The notes under the pieces are model-generated. The model was not told where the DNA came from, made no database searches, and saw nothing but the letters and a program-made list of their open reading frames with translations. From Rubrimonas sp036770645 (GTDB lineage Bacteria > Pseudomonadota > Alphaproteobacteria > Rhodobacterales > Rhodobacteraceae): a stretch of 23,482 bases of DNA. The stretch lies in NCBI GenBank assembly GCA_036770645.1, contig DAIPIU010000043.1, positions 1-23,482 on the forward strand, given 5' to 3'. Made by a program: the position numbers and the translations under genes. Below, piece by piece: positions 16,732 to 23,482 of the stretch (positions within the stretch are counted from its first letter, which is position 1; each line of letters opens with the position of its first letter).

Positions 16732-16754
16732 GCGACAGGCGTAGCGCCTGTCGC
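16732..16754 (-). promoter_or_regulatory. Perfect 10-bp inverted repeat abutting the tsaE-amgK start
   Basis: GCGACAGGCG and CGCCTGTCGC are perfect complements separated by three bases. The dyad ends two bases before the ATG at 16729. In RNA it would form a stable hairpin burying the only AGG-like ribosome site. It could instead be a protein-binding operator. Confidence 0.6.
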
Positions 16755-16763
16755 GCCGGCCGG

Positions 16764-16781
16764 AAAGCGGCGTCGCGCCGC
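16764..16781 (-). terminator. Candidate intrinsic terminator after the PAS gene
   Basis: Read on the - strand, GCGGCG-CGA-CGCCGC (16781 down to 16767) forms a 6-bp stem followed by TTT (16766-16764). It lies 40 bases after the PAS-gene stop. It is short with a brief U-run, so weak to moderate. If real, tsaE-amgK needs its own promoter or read-through. Confidence 0.4.
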
Positions 16782-16820
16782 CGCGCCGCCGCACCGGCCC
16801 CGACGCCCGCCCCGCTTCGC

Positions 16821-18311
16821 TCAGCGTCCGCCGCCCCGGACCGTGCGCGGGGCCGCACCGAAGGGGGCCGGACCCTCGGACAGGCCGGCAGGGGCGGGCG
16901 GCCCGCCCCGCAACTCGGTGAAGGCGACGAGCGTCGCGCCGTCGCGCAGCGGCGTCGCGCGCACCTCGAGCGCCCGTCCGTCGAGCAGCTCGACGCGCTG
17001 GCTCCAGGGCGTGCGGCCCTCTCCGCCCGCGACGGCGCCGCGGATGCGCTCCCAGACCCCGCCCGGGCCGGTGCCGGGCCGGCAGGCCTCGGCGACTTCA
17101 GACACGTGCGGGGCGCCCCCCTCGCAGCGCGGCAGGCGCCAGATGGCATGGAAGGCGGCGTTGGTCATCCGCGCCCTGCCGTCCAGCCCGAACAGCGCCA
17201 CCCCGTCGCGCACGAACTCGAGCGCCGTGCGCTGCACCTCGCGCGCCACGCTGGCCTCGCGCTGCAGCGACACCGCGGCGCTGACATCCTCGAAGACGAA
17301 GGCGATGCCGCCCCGCGGGTGCGGCCGGCCGGTCACCTGGATCGCGCGGCCGTCGGGAAGTTCCCAGCGCGCCTCGTAGGCGGCGCGGTCGGGGTTGTCG
17401 AACAGGGTGAACAGGCCGGCGCGCCAGGCGGGGTAATCCGCCTGCTCCGGCAGCTGGCGCGCCTCGCGCAGCCGGTCGAGCGTCTCGCGCAGGCTGGGCC
17501 GCCCGCCGAGCCAGCGCGGATCGACATGGAACAGATCGGCCAGCGCCGGGTTCGACAGCACGAGGCGCCGGTCCGTCCCGAAGATCGCGAGGCCGACGCG
17601 CAGGTTGGAGAACGTGTCGCTGACGGTCTCGATGAAGCGGCGCAGGGCTTGCGAGGCCTCGCCGTCATCGCCTGCGGCCCGCGGGTCGACCACCAGAGAG
17701 CCGCCGTCGGCGATCGCGAAGGAGGCGCCGTCGACGGGCTTGGCCGCCCCTTCGGCGGCGGGCGAGCGCCAGGTCTCGCGACCTTCGGCGTCGATCCGCC
17801 AGGCCCGGATCGGCGCGGCCGACAGCGCGAGGCGCAGCGCCTCGGCCTCGGCGCGCGCGGCCGCGAGGTCGCGCGCTGCCGCGGCTTCCGCCGCGGCGTC
17901 CGCGCTGGCGTCGCGCAGCATCACCATGCACAACGCGCCCTTCGGCGCGCCCGTCACCTCCCAGACCCGTCCGTCCCGCGCCACGGCGCGCAGCCTGAAC
18001 GCGCTGCCCCGCTCGATCAGCCGCGAAAGTGCGGTTCCGAGCGCCCCCCCGAGGCCCCCGAACGGCTCCGCCAGCAGTCCGGCCGGCGCGCCCGTCGCCG
18101 CGGCCTGCCCGAAGGCGAGCCGCGCGCTGCGCGACGCGGCCGCCACGCCCGACCGGTCGAACCACAGGCCGTGGCAGCCCGGCGGAAGCGCGAGCCGCGC
18201 AGCAAGGTCGTGTCGCATCGACCGCCGCGTCGCAAGGGCGCCGAGCACATCGACGGCTTTCCCCAGCGTCGCGCCGACATTGCCGGCGGCTCTGCGCCAC
18301 GATCCCTTCAC
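16821..18311 (-). CDS. PAS-domain protein without a recognisable output domain
   Basis: The product has 496 residues from GTG at 18311, chosen because AGAGGGGG lies ten bases upstream. A TTG at 18347 is the only longer start I considered and has no such site. A degenerate PAS-like region is at about 35-135, followed by an Ala-rich helical segment (135-170). A clear PAS domain spans about 225-345 (FIETVSDTFSNLRVGLAIFG, SNPALADLF, RPSLRETLDRLREAR, then GRAIQVTGRPHPRGGIAFVFEDV). Another PAS covers about 362-475 (FVRDGVALFGLDGRARMTNAAF). The middle PAS resembles those of Rhodobacterales sensor kinases, but no H-box, ATPase, GGDEF or EAL domain follows, so it may act as a partner of another kinase. 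It follows regB by 98 bases on the same strand. No membrane segment is seen. Confidence 0.75.
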   Translation of the reverse strand: MKGSWRRAAGNVGATLGKAVDVLGALATRRSMRHDLAARLALPPGCHGLWFDRSGVAAASRSARLAFGQAAATGAPAGLLAEPFGGLGGALGTALSRLIERGSAFRLRAVARDGRVWEVTGAPKGALCMVMLRDASADAAAEAAAARDLAAARAEAEALRLALSAAPIRAWRIDAEGRETWRSPAAEGAAKPVDGASFAIADGGSLVVDPRAAGDDGEASQALRRFIETVSDTFSNLRVGLAIFGTDRRLVLSNPALADLFHVDPRWLGGRPSLRETLDRLREARQLPEQADYPAWRAGLFTLFDNPDRAAYEARWELPDGRAIQVTGRPHPRGGIAFVFEDVSAAVSLQREASVAREVQRTALEFVRDGVALFGLDGRARMTNAAFHAIWRLPRCEGGAPHVSEVAEACRPGTGPGGVWERIRGAVAGGEGRTPWSQRVELLDGRALEVRATPLRDGATLVAFTELRGGPPAPAGLSEGPAPFGAAPRTVRGGGR

Positions 18312-18380
18312 GCCGCCGTCGCCCCCTCTTTCCCGAGGCCGTCTCAATACAACCGGAGCGCAAACGGCTCACGCGCATTC

Positions 18381-18409
18381 ACTAAAGATCACATGGCGGC
18401 GCGCTGCAA
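18381..18409 (-). promoter_or_regulatory. Weak candidate promoter for the PAS gene
   Basis: On the - strand TTGCAG (18409-18404) and TTTAGT (18386-18381) are 17 bases apart in the least GC-rich stretch between regB and the PAS gene. They match three and four of six consensus bases. Suggestive only. Confidence 0.22.
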
Positions 18410-19831
18410 TCATTCCGCGAACCCGAAGCGCGGATTCTCGCCAAGGGCTTCCCGTGTGGCGCCGCGGCGCGCCACGATCGCCTCGCGCGGCCAGATGGCG
18501 GCGACGATCGCCCCCGTCGGCCCGTCGCTGCGGCGGGCCATGCCGCGGTCCGCCGTGGCGCCGCTGTTGGTGAAGACGATCCGCGCGCCCGTGCGCTCCA
18601 GCAGGGTCTTGGCGATGAACAGGCCGAGGCCCATGCCCTGATAGCCGCCATCCCCGTCGGCCCGCGCCCGGTTGCGCCCGCGCGTCGTGACATAGGGGTC
18701 GCCCAGCAGGTCCAGCACCTCTGGCTTGAAGCCCGGCCCGTCGTCGCCGACCGCCACGCGCAGCGTCGCCTCGCGCTCGCGCACGTCGATCCAGATGGTG
18801 GTCTGTGCGAAATCCACGGCGTTCTGCACCAGGTTGCGCAGGCCGTGGATGATTTCCGGGCGGCGCGCGACCATGGGCTGGGCATCGCCCGCCTCGGCCG
18901 CCGCCCGGCCGTTGATGCGCACGACGATGGTCTTGCCCCGGCCGCGATGGGGCCGCGCGGCCTCGTCGATCACGGCGCTGATCGGGGCGTGGCGCACATG
19001 GCTGTCCTCGCGCCCGCCTTCGGACAGGTCGCGCAGGATTTCGCGGCAGCGATCCGCCTGGGCGCGCAGCAGCGCCAGATCCTCGGCGTGTTCGGGGCGA
19101 TCCTTCAGGTCGCGCGCCAGTTCCCCCGAGATCAGCTTGATGGTCGCCAGCGGAGTCCCCAGCTCGTGCGCCGCCGCGGCCGCCAGCGCGCCGATGGCCG
19201 TCAGCCGCTGCTCGCGCGACAGCGCGATCTGCGCCGCGGCCAGCGCCTCGGCCATGCGCGCCGTCTCGACCCCGATGCGGCGCGTGTAGAGCGCCATGAA
19301 GGCGATCCCCAGGGTGATCGCGGCCCACAGCCCCAGCAGATACACGTCGGGCGGCCGGATGGCCGTGCCGTCGGCGAAGGCCAGCGGGCGGTGATAGACC
19401 AGCATCGCCGTCGTGAAGGCCATGGCGGCGGAGGCGAGGATCAGCGTCGAGCGCAGCGTCAGCACCGAGGCCGCAATGGTCACCGGCGCCAGAAGCAGCA
19501 CCGCGAAGGGGTTGGTCAGCCCCCCCGTGAGCGCCAGCAGCAGCGACACCTGCGCGAGGTCGAACAGCAGCGACAGCATGGCGTCGCGCTCGCTCAGCCG
19601 CTTGGCGGCCGGGTGCAGGCGCGCGGCCACGATGTTGACGACCACGGGTGCCGCGATCGCCGCCATGCACCAGCCCAGCGGCAGGTCGAGCCCGAAGCCG
19701 AACCGAGCCGCGAGCACCGCCATGCCCTGTCCGGCCGCCGCGACCCAGCGCAGATTGATGAGGGTGCGCAGGCGGACCCAGTGTCCGCGCGCCTCGGGGT
19801 GCAGCAGGTCGGAGAGCGGCGAGCGCGGCAT
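18410..19831 (-). CDS. regB: Redox-sensing membrane histidine kinase RegB/PrrB
   Basis: RegB senses redox state and phosphorylates RegA, controlling photosynthesis, respiration, and carbon and nitrogen fixation genes in Rhodobacter. The product has 473 residues from ATG at 19831 (weak ribosome site; other upstream starts would add low-complexity Arg-rich sequence). Six membrane segments fill about residues 25-182. The ubiquinone-linked heptapeptide GGLTNPF is intact at 103-109. The H-box AHELGTPLATIKL holds His222, and the redox Cys262 lies in ADRCREIL, matching Cys265 of R. capsulatus. N-box LRNLVQN is at 331-337, G1 DDGPGF at 363-368, and G2 GMGLGLF at 399-405. It is divergent from senC-regA, the classic arrangement. 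Confidence 0.95.
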   Translation of the reverse strand: MPRSPLSDLLHPEARGHWVRLRTLINLRWVAAAGQGMAVLAARFGFGLDLPLGWCMAAIAAPVVVNIVAARLHPAAKRLSERDAMLSLLFDLAQVSLLLALTGGLTNPFAVLLLAPVTIAASVLTLRSTLILASAAMAFTTAMLVYHRPLAFADGTAIRPPDVYLLGLWAAITLGIAFMALYTRRIGVETARMAEALAAAQIALSREQRLTAIGALAAAAAHELGTPLATIKLISGELARDLKDRPEHAEDLALLRAQADRCREILRDLSEGGREDSHVRHAPISAVIDEAARPHRGRGKTIVVRINGRAAAEAGDAQPMVARRPEIIHGLRNLVQNAVDFAQTTIWIDVREREATLRVAVGDDGPGFKPEVLDLLGDPYVTTRGRNRARADGDGGYQGMGLGLFIAKTLLERTGARIVFTNSGATADRGMARRSDGPTGAIVAAIWPREAIVARRGATREALGENPRFGFAE

Positions 19832-19873
19832 GGCGGACAGTATCGCCCGCCCGCGGCCCCTGCGCCAGCGCGC

Positions 19874-19890
19874 TGCGGCACGACGCCGCA
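19874..19890. promoter_or_regulatory. Candidate RegA/PrrA binding dyad between regB and senC
   Basis: TGCGGC-ACGAC-GCCGCA is a perfect 6-bp inverted repeat with a 5-base spacer. It contains GCGGC-N5-GCCGC, which fits the GNGRC-N5-GNCGC type of half-sites described for the RegA/PrrA/RegR family, although the T-rich centre is missing. Its place 43 bases upstream of the regB start in a divergent control region fits autoregulation. Confidence 0.45.
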
Positions 19891-19932
19891 TTCGGCGCGC
19901 GCGCCGCGACGGCCATGTCCCGACCAGCCTAC

Positions 19933-19992
19933 GCCAAGCCCTGCGCCCAACCCTGCGCCCAACCCTGCGCCCAGCCCCTCGCCGAGCCCAAT
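19933..19992. repeat. Five tandem 12-bp repeats upstream of senC
   Basis: Units begin at 19933, 19945, 19957, 19969 and 19981. The second and third are identical (GCCCAACCCTGC), the first differs at two positions, and the last two diverge further. The array ends just before the senC ribosome site (AAGGAT, 19994-19999). It is not inside an assigned gene. Confidence 0.85.
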
Positions 19993-20006
19993 TCAAGGAT
20001 CCCGCC

Positions 20007-20621
20007 ATGACCCGCCGCGCCATCATCGCCGTCGCAGCCCTGCTCGCGGCCGGGGCGGCGCTGGGCCTCTGGCTGGGCCTCGGCGCGCGGGGCGACCGCT
20101 TCGCCGGTTGCCGCGAAGGCGGGGGCGTGGTCGGCGCCGACATCGGCGGACCCTTCGTGCTGGTGAACGCTGCGGGCGAGACGGTCACCGACGCCGACCT
20201 CATCGACCGGCCGACGCTGATCTATTTCGGCTACACCTTCTGCCCGGACTTCTGCCCGACCGACGCGGCCGCGATGGCCGCCGCCGCCGACCTGCTCGAG
20301 GCGCGCGGCGTGGCGGCGAACCTCGCCTTCGTCTCCATCGACCCCGCGCGCGACACGCCCGCGGTGGTCGGCGCCTTCGCGGCCAACCTGCATCCCCGCA
20401 TGGTCGGGCTGACCGGCGACCCCGAGGCCGTGGCGCAGGCCGCGCACGCCTACCGCGTCTATTTCGCCCGCGCCGACGAGGATTCCCGGCACTACCTGAT
20501 GGATCACTCGACCTTCACCTACCTCATGGCGCCCGGGGTCGGGTTCCTCGACTTCTTCCGCCACGCCACGCCCCCCGAGGCCATCGCCGACCGCGTCGCC
20601 TGCTACGCCGCGGCGCTCTGA
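20007..20621 (+). CDS. senC: SenC/PrrC (Sco1 family) copper chaperone-like protein
   Basis: Sco proteins deliver copper to, or reduce, the CuA/CuB site of cytochrome oxidase on the periplasmic side. In Rhodobacter SenC/PrrC is encoded with RegBA and affects oxidase activity and signalling. The product has 204 residues from ATG at 20007 with AAGGAT at 19994-19999. One N-terminal membrane anchor (about residues 6-27) puts the thioredoxin-fold domain in the periplasm. The copper ligands are Cys79 and Cys83 in FCPDFCP and His167 in MDHSTF, all present. It lies between regB (divergent) and regA (same strand, 121 bases downstream). Confidence 0.93.
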   Translation: MTRRAIIAVAALLAAGAALGLWLGLGARGDRFAGCREGGGVVGADIGGPFVLVNAAGETVTDADLIDRPTLIYFGYTFCPDFCPTDAAAMAAAADLLEARGVAANLAFVSIDPARDTPAVVGAFAANLHPRMVGLTGDPEAVAQAAHAYRVYFARADEDSRHYLMDHSTFTYLMAPGVGFLDFFRHATPPEAIADRVACYAAAL

Positions 20622-20645
20622 CCGCCCGACTTCGCATCTGCGTCA

Positions 20646-20664
20646 CGCCGAGTTTGACACGGCG
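20646..20664. promoter_or_regulatory. Inverted repeat over the regA -35
   Basis: CGCCG (20646-20650) and CGGCG (20660-20664) flank the -35 hexamer TTGACA of the candidate regA promoter. A protein bound here would block RNA polymerase. The arms are short and GC-only, so chance is possible. Confidence 0.25.
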
Positions 20665-20681
20665 CACCCTTCGTCTATGAC
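20654..20681 (+). promoter_or_regulatory. Promoter for regA
   Basis: TTGACA (20654-20659) is a perfect -35 hexamer. A 16-base spacer leads to TATGAC (20676-20681), four of six matches to the -10. Initiation near 20688 would give a leader of about 55 bases before regA. The surrounding bases are less GC-rich than the rest of the window. Confidence 0.6.
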
Positions 20682-20742
20682 AGCAACAAAATGTCGCGCC
20701 GAAGGCGTGGCGGTGCAACAAACGAGACGGGGGACCTCGCAG

Positions 20743-21300
20743 ATGGACGATGGCGCGCGCGACGATCTTGGGCCGGACCGCAGCCTTCTGATTGTCGACG
20801 ACGACGAACCGTTCCGCCGCCGGCTGGCGCGCGCCATGGAAAAGCGCGGCTTCGACCCCGTGGTCATGGCCGAGAGCGTGGCCGAGGGGCTTGCCGCCCT
20901 GCGCCCCGCGCCGCCCGCCTATGCCGTGATCGATCTGCGGCTCGAGGACGGCAACGGGCTCGACGTGGTCGAGGCGCTGCGCGAGGCGCGCCCCGAGGCG
21001 CGCGTGGTGGTCCTGACCGGCTATGGCGCCATCGCCACGGCCGTCGCCGCGGTGAAGATCGGCGCGACGGACTACCTGTCCAAGCCCGCCGACGCCGACG
21101 ATGTCGAGGCCGCGCTGCTGGCCCGCGCCTCGGACAAGCCCGCCCCGCCGGAGAACCCGATGTCGGCGGACCGGGTGCGGTGGGAGCACATCCAGCGCGT
21201 GTTCGAACTGTGCGACCGCAATGTCAGCGAGACGGCGCGCCGCCTGAACATGCACCGGCGCACGCTCCAGCGCATCCTCGCCAAGCGCTCGCCGCGCTGA
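20743..21300 (+). CDS. regA: Global redox response regulator RegA/PrrA
   Basis: RegA is the DNA-binding partner of RegB. The product has 185 residues from ATG at 20743, preceded by GGGGGA at 20729-20734. An in-frame ATG at 20677 lies in the promoter and is rejected; 185 residues also matches the usual 184. The receiver domain has the acidic cluster Asp19-Asp20-Asp21, the phospho-acceptor Asp64 in VIDLRLEDG, the Thr of VVLTGYGA, and the Lys of LSKPADA. A proline hinge (KPAPPENPMS) leads to a Fis-type helix-turn-helix ending VSETARRLNMHRRTLQRILAKRSPR-like, split here as NVSETARRLNMHRR and TLQRILAKRS. hvrA, which follows regA in R. capsulatus, is not present. Confidence 0.97.
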   Translation: MDDGARDDLGPDRSLLIVDDDEPFRRRLARAMEKRGFDPVVMAESVAEGLAALRPAPPAYAVIDLRLEDGNGLDVVEALREARPEARVVVLTGYGAIATAVAAVKIGATDYLSKPADADDVEAALLARASDKPAPPENPMSADRVRWEHIQRVFELCDRNVSETARRLNMHRRTLQRILAKRSPR

Positions 21301-21301
21301 C

Positions 21302-21339
21302 CGGGCGGCGGGGGGGCGGCCGCCGCGCCCCGCCGCCTG
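21302..21339. terminator. Long GC hairpin between convergent regA and transporter
   Basis: Bases 21302-21313 pair with 21328-21339 in a 12-bp stem containing one G-T wobble. A smaller inner stem (21317-21319 with 21323-21325) lies in the loop. It begins two bases after the regA stop. No U-tract follows. A 16-bp perfect palindrome, CGCGCCGGCCGGCGCG, lies directly after it at 21340-21355. Together they probably end transcription from both sides. Confidence 0.5.
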
Positions 21340-21389
21340 CGCGCCGGCCGGCGCGGGGCATCCGCCCGGCCGGGTCGCCGTCCCCGGCT

Positions 21390-23072
21390 TCACATCAGCC
21401 CGAACACGAGGATCTGCGGAGCGAGGATCCGCAGGCACATCACCAGCGGATAGACCGTGGCATAGGACAGCGCCGGGGCCGGCGATGCGCCGAGGCCGTT
21501 GGCGAAGGCCAAGGCCGGCGGATCGGTCATCGACCCCGCCAGCAGCCCGCACAGCACGAGATGATTCACGCCCAGCAGGATGCGCGCGGCGAACCCCACG
21601 ATCAGCAGCGGCGCGAGCGTGATCGCCGCGCCCATCGCCAGCCATTGCAGGCCGTCGCCCACGAGCAGCGTCTCGACGAAACGGTCGCCGGCCCGCAGCC
21701 CGACCACCGCGAGAAACAGCACGATCCCGAGATCGCGCAGGGCGTGGTTGGCCGCCGGCGGCATGAACCAGACCAGCGGCCCCAGCCGCCCCAGCCGCGC
21801 CAGCAGGATCGCGGCGACCAGCGGCCCGCCGGCCAGCCCCAGCTTCAGCGGCGCGGGCAGGCCCGGCGCGGGGATCGGCACGCTTCCCAGCAGCACGCCC
21901 AGGGCGATGCCGATGAACACGGCCGTGAAGTCGACCTCGCGCAGGCCGTCCTGCCCGCCCAGCATGCGGCGCACGGCATCGAGGCCGGCCTTCGGGCCCA
22001 CGACCGTGACGATGTCGCCGTACTGCAGCGCCAGATCGCCCCGCGCCACCAGCTCGGCGCCGGAACGGTTCACGCGCGACAGCCGCACGCCGTGCGTCTC
22101 GTGCAGCGCGAGTTGGGCGAGGCGCTTGCGCAGCACCGCCGGCGCGGTGACCGCCAGGCGCTCCCAGGCCAGCGCGGTGCCCGCGGTCGTGGTCAGCTGC
22201 GGCGGGGCCTGGTCGCCGAGGATCAGCCGCATCTCCTCCAGCCGCTCGCGAGGGCCGACGACATGCAGCACGTCCCCGACCTGCATCACCGCGCGGCGGT
22301 TCGGCAGCGTCAGCACGCCGTCGCGCAGCAGCCGCGACACCACCAGCGCCCCGTCGACGAGGCCCGGCACGTCCTCGATGGGGCGGCCGCCGAAATTGCC
22401 GTTGCGCAGGGCGATGTTCATGCTCGGCAGCGCGGCGCCGGGGGCGTTGCTGGCGGCGTCCCAGTCCCGCGCCTCGGCCGCGAGGTCGATGCGCAGGACG
22501 GCGCGGATCGTCATCATCGTCAGCAGGATGCCGAGGACGCCGAACGGATAGGCGACGGCGTAGGCCAGGCCGGGCTCGGCCAGCGCGGCCTCGCCGGCTC
22601 CCATGTCCGCCAGCGCCTGCGTCGCGGCGCCCAGCCCCGGCGTGTTGGTCACGGCCCCCGACATCAGGCCGACCAGCGCCGGCGCCTCGATGCCGGCCAG
22701 CGCATGGATCGCCAGCGCCGTCAGCACGCCAAGCGCGACGATCGCGGCCGCCAGCGCGTTCAGCAGCAGCCCCGCGCGCCGCAGCGACGCGAAGAAGCCC
22801 GGGCCGACCTGGACGCCGATGGCGTAGACGAACAGGATCAGGCCGAACTCGCGCGCGAATTCCAGCACATGCGCGTCGAAGCGCACGCCGGTCGCCCCGG
22901 CGGCATGCCCGGCGGCGATGCCCGCGAACAGCACCCCCCCGATCCCGAGGCGGGCGCCGGCGAGGGAGATCCGTCCCAGCGCCAGGCCGGCCGCGCCGGC
23001 GGCGGCCAGCACCGCGACGACCGCGGCGACATCGGACAGCGGGAACGGGGCCGCCGAGGCGAGGCCGCTCAT
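21390..23072 (-). CDS. AspT/YidE-family transporter with two RCK_C domains
   Basis: The product has 560 residues from ATG at 23072 (ribosome site weak, GGCCGGGG). The layout is that of the aspartate:alanine exchanger/YidE family: membrane helices (about 12-190), two soluble TrkA-C/RCK_C modules (about 225-285 and 310-372), then helices (about 383-560). The two membrane halves carry related signatures, SGAVTNTPGLGAA at 138-150 and AGSMTDPPALAFA in the second half, consistent with an ancient duplication. The first RCK_C reads VVSRLLRDGVLTLPNRRAVMQVGDVLHVVGP. Relatives exchange amino acids or dicarboxylates; the substrate here is unknown, and the RCK domains suggest ligand gating. It is convergent with regA and not obviously part of that regulon. 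Confidence 0.85.
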   Translation of the reverse strand: MSGLASAAPFPLSDVAAVVAVLAAAGAAGLALGRISLAGARLGIGGVLFAGIAAGHAAGATGVRFDAHVLEFAREFGLILFVYAIGVQVGPGFFASLRRAGLLLNALAAAIVALGVLTALAIHALAGIEAPALVGLMSGAVTNTPGLGAATQALADMGAGEAALAEPGLAYAVAYPFGVLGILLTMMTIRAVLRIDLAAEARDWDAASNAPGAALPSMNIALRNGNFGGRPIEDVPGLVDGALVVSRLLRDGVLTLPNRRAVMQVGDVLHVVGPRERLEEMRLILGDQAPPQLTTTAGTALAWERLAVTAPAVLRKRLAQLALHETHGVRLSRVNRSGAELVARGDLALQYGDIVTVVGPKAGLDAVRRMLGGQDGLREVDFTAVFIGIALGVLLGSVPIPAPGLPAPLKLGLAGGPLVAAILLARLGRLGPLVWFMPPAANHALRDLGIVLFLAVVGLRAGDRFVETLLVGDGLQWLAMGAAITLAPLLIVGFAARILLGVNHLVLCGLLAGSMTDPPALAFANGLGASPAPALSYATVYPLVMCLRILAPQILVFGLM

Positions 23073-23402
23073 GGCGCGGCCCCGGCCACCGGTCCGTGCT
23101 CCGTGTCGCCGGGCGGCGAGGCCGGGTGCATCGGGACGACGATCGCCATGGGCGCGGGCCTCGCGTGGTCGGTGCGGGACGCATCCCATGGCATCCCGTG
23201 CCCTTACCGTCGGTTGACGGGAACCCCGGCGCGCCCTGCCGCGACGCCGCAGGCCGCCGCGACGGCGGATCGCCGGACGCCGCGATGCAGGAATGGCACG
23301 GTCGATCGCCGAAGGCCCCCATGACGGACGGGGCTCGCGCGGCCGGGCGCCGTTCCTCGGGACCGTTCGAGAGGCGGCGGTGGAACCCCGGCTCCGGGTC
23401 GC
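23073..23402. other. Non-coding gap between transporter and tRNA
   Basis: I find no supportable gene here. The stretch holds two adjacent 10-bp direct repeats GCATCCCATG / GCATCCCGTG (23181-23200, one mismatch) and, seven bases on, an inverted repeat CCGTC-GGTT-GACGG (23207-23220). These lie 109-148 bases upstream of the transporter start and could be control sites for it. No confident promoter hexamers were seen. Confidence 0.5.
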
Positions 23403-23424
23403 GGCGGCCCGGTCTCGGGCCGTC
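23403..23424 (-). terminator. Hairpin just downstream of the tRNA-Lys 3' end
   Basis: CGGCCCG (23405-23411) pairs with CGGGCCG (23416-23422) around a four-base loop, extendable by a G-T and a G-C pair to 23403-23424. It sits 12 bases past the encoded CCA in the direction of tRNA transcription. It lacks a U-tract. It may end or help process the tRNA transcript. Confidence 0.4.
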
Positions 23425-23436
23425 CACCAGCGGGGA

Positions 23437-23482
23437 TGGTGGGTGCAGCAGGGCTCGAACCTGCGACCCGCTGATTAAGAGT
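23437..23482 (-). tRNA. tRNA-Lys (CUU anticodon), 3' part
   Basis: Read on the - strand from the right edge, the sequence gives the anticodon loop CTCTTAA with anticodon CTT (23479-23477). It continues with the 3' anticodon stem TCAGC, variable loop GGGTC, T-arm GCAGG-TTCGAGC-CCTGC, acceptor strand TGCACCC, discriminator A and an encoded CCA (23439-23437). All these parts are regular. The D-arm and 5' acceptor strand lie beyond the window. Confidence 0.93.

Noticed and set aside
15041..16744. A 567-codon + strand frame opposite tsaE-amgK
   Set aside because: It has low-complexity Arg/Gly/Gln composition and lies antisense to a gene with clear kinase and P-loop motifs.
16732..16754. The tsaE-side inverted repeat as a RegA site (it contains GCGAC and GTCGC)
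   Set aside because: The half-sites are 13 bases apart, not about 5, and the longer perfect 10-bp arms are better explained as a hairpin or another operator.
19933..19992. The 12-bp array as a CRISPR or as part of a coding repeat
   Set aside because: Units are contiguous without spacers, and the in-frame translations either belong to no gene or lie upstream of the supported senC start.

Overview
The window is about 23.5 kb of very GC-rich, gene-dense chromosome. It reads as an alphaproteobacterium of the Rhodobacterales (Rhodobacteraceae/Paracoccaceae type). Three things support this. The rpsA-sppA-ihfB-lapA-trpF order is typical of that group. RegB and RegA proteins are present in the divergent regB / senC-regA arrangement known from Rhodobacter, and RegA is nearly identical in key motifs to the photosynthetic-bacterium regulator. 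A TsaE-phosphotransferase fusion precedes a MurU-like nucleotidyltransferase. I would not name a genus. I saw no insertion sequence, prophage or CRISPR array.

Region 1 (1-10311, all + strand): the 3' part of rpsA, then sppA, ihfB, lapA, trpF, an aspartyl/asparaginyl beta-hydroxylase-like gene, trpB, a YodC-like (DUF2158) gene with a disordered basic tail, a GT32-like glycosyltransferase, trpA, accD and folC. This is the split-trp arrangement (trpF-B-A with accD-folC), but it carries three genes not needed for tryptophan synthesis. Two of them separate trpB from trpA.

Region 2 (10415-19831, all - strand, read right to left): regB, a PAS-domain protein, the tsaE-amgK fusion, a murU-like gene, addA and trxA. 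The last genes overlap or nearly touch. AmgK and MurU would form a MurNAc-salvage step. AddA is a full helicase-nuclease, but its partner addB, which normally sits between the nucleotidyltransferase and addA, is absent.

Region 3 (19832-23482): the divergent regB/senC control region contains a RegA-like dyad and five tandem 12-bp repeats. It is followed by senC and regA (+ strand, regA with a good promoter of its own), a strong GC hairpin between convergent genes, an AspT/YidE-type transporter (- strand), and the 3' half of a tRNA-Lys(CUU) at the right edge.

The best candidates for something undescribed are the solitary addA, the accessory genes inside the trp operon, the architecture of the reg control region, and a perfect 23-nt hairpin that abuts the start codon of tsaE-amgK.
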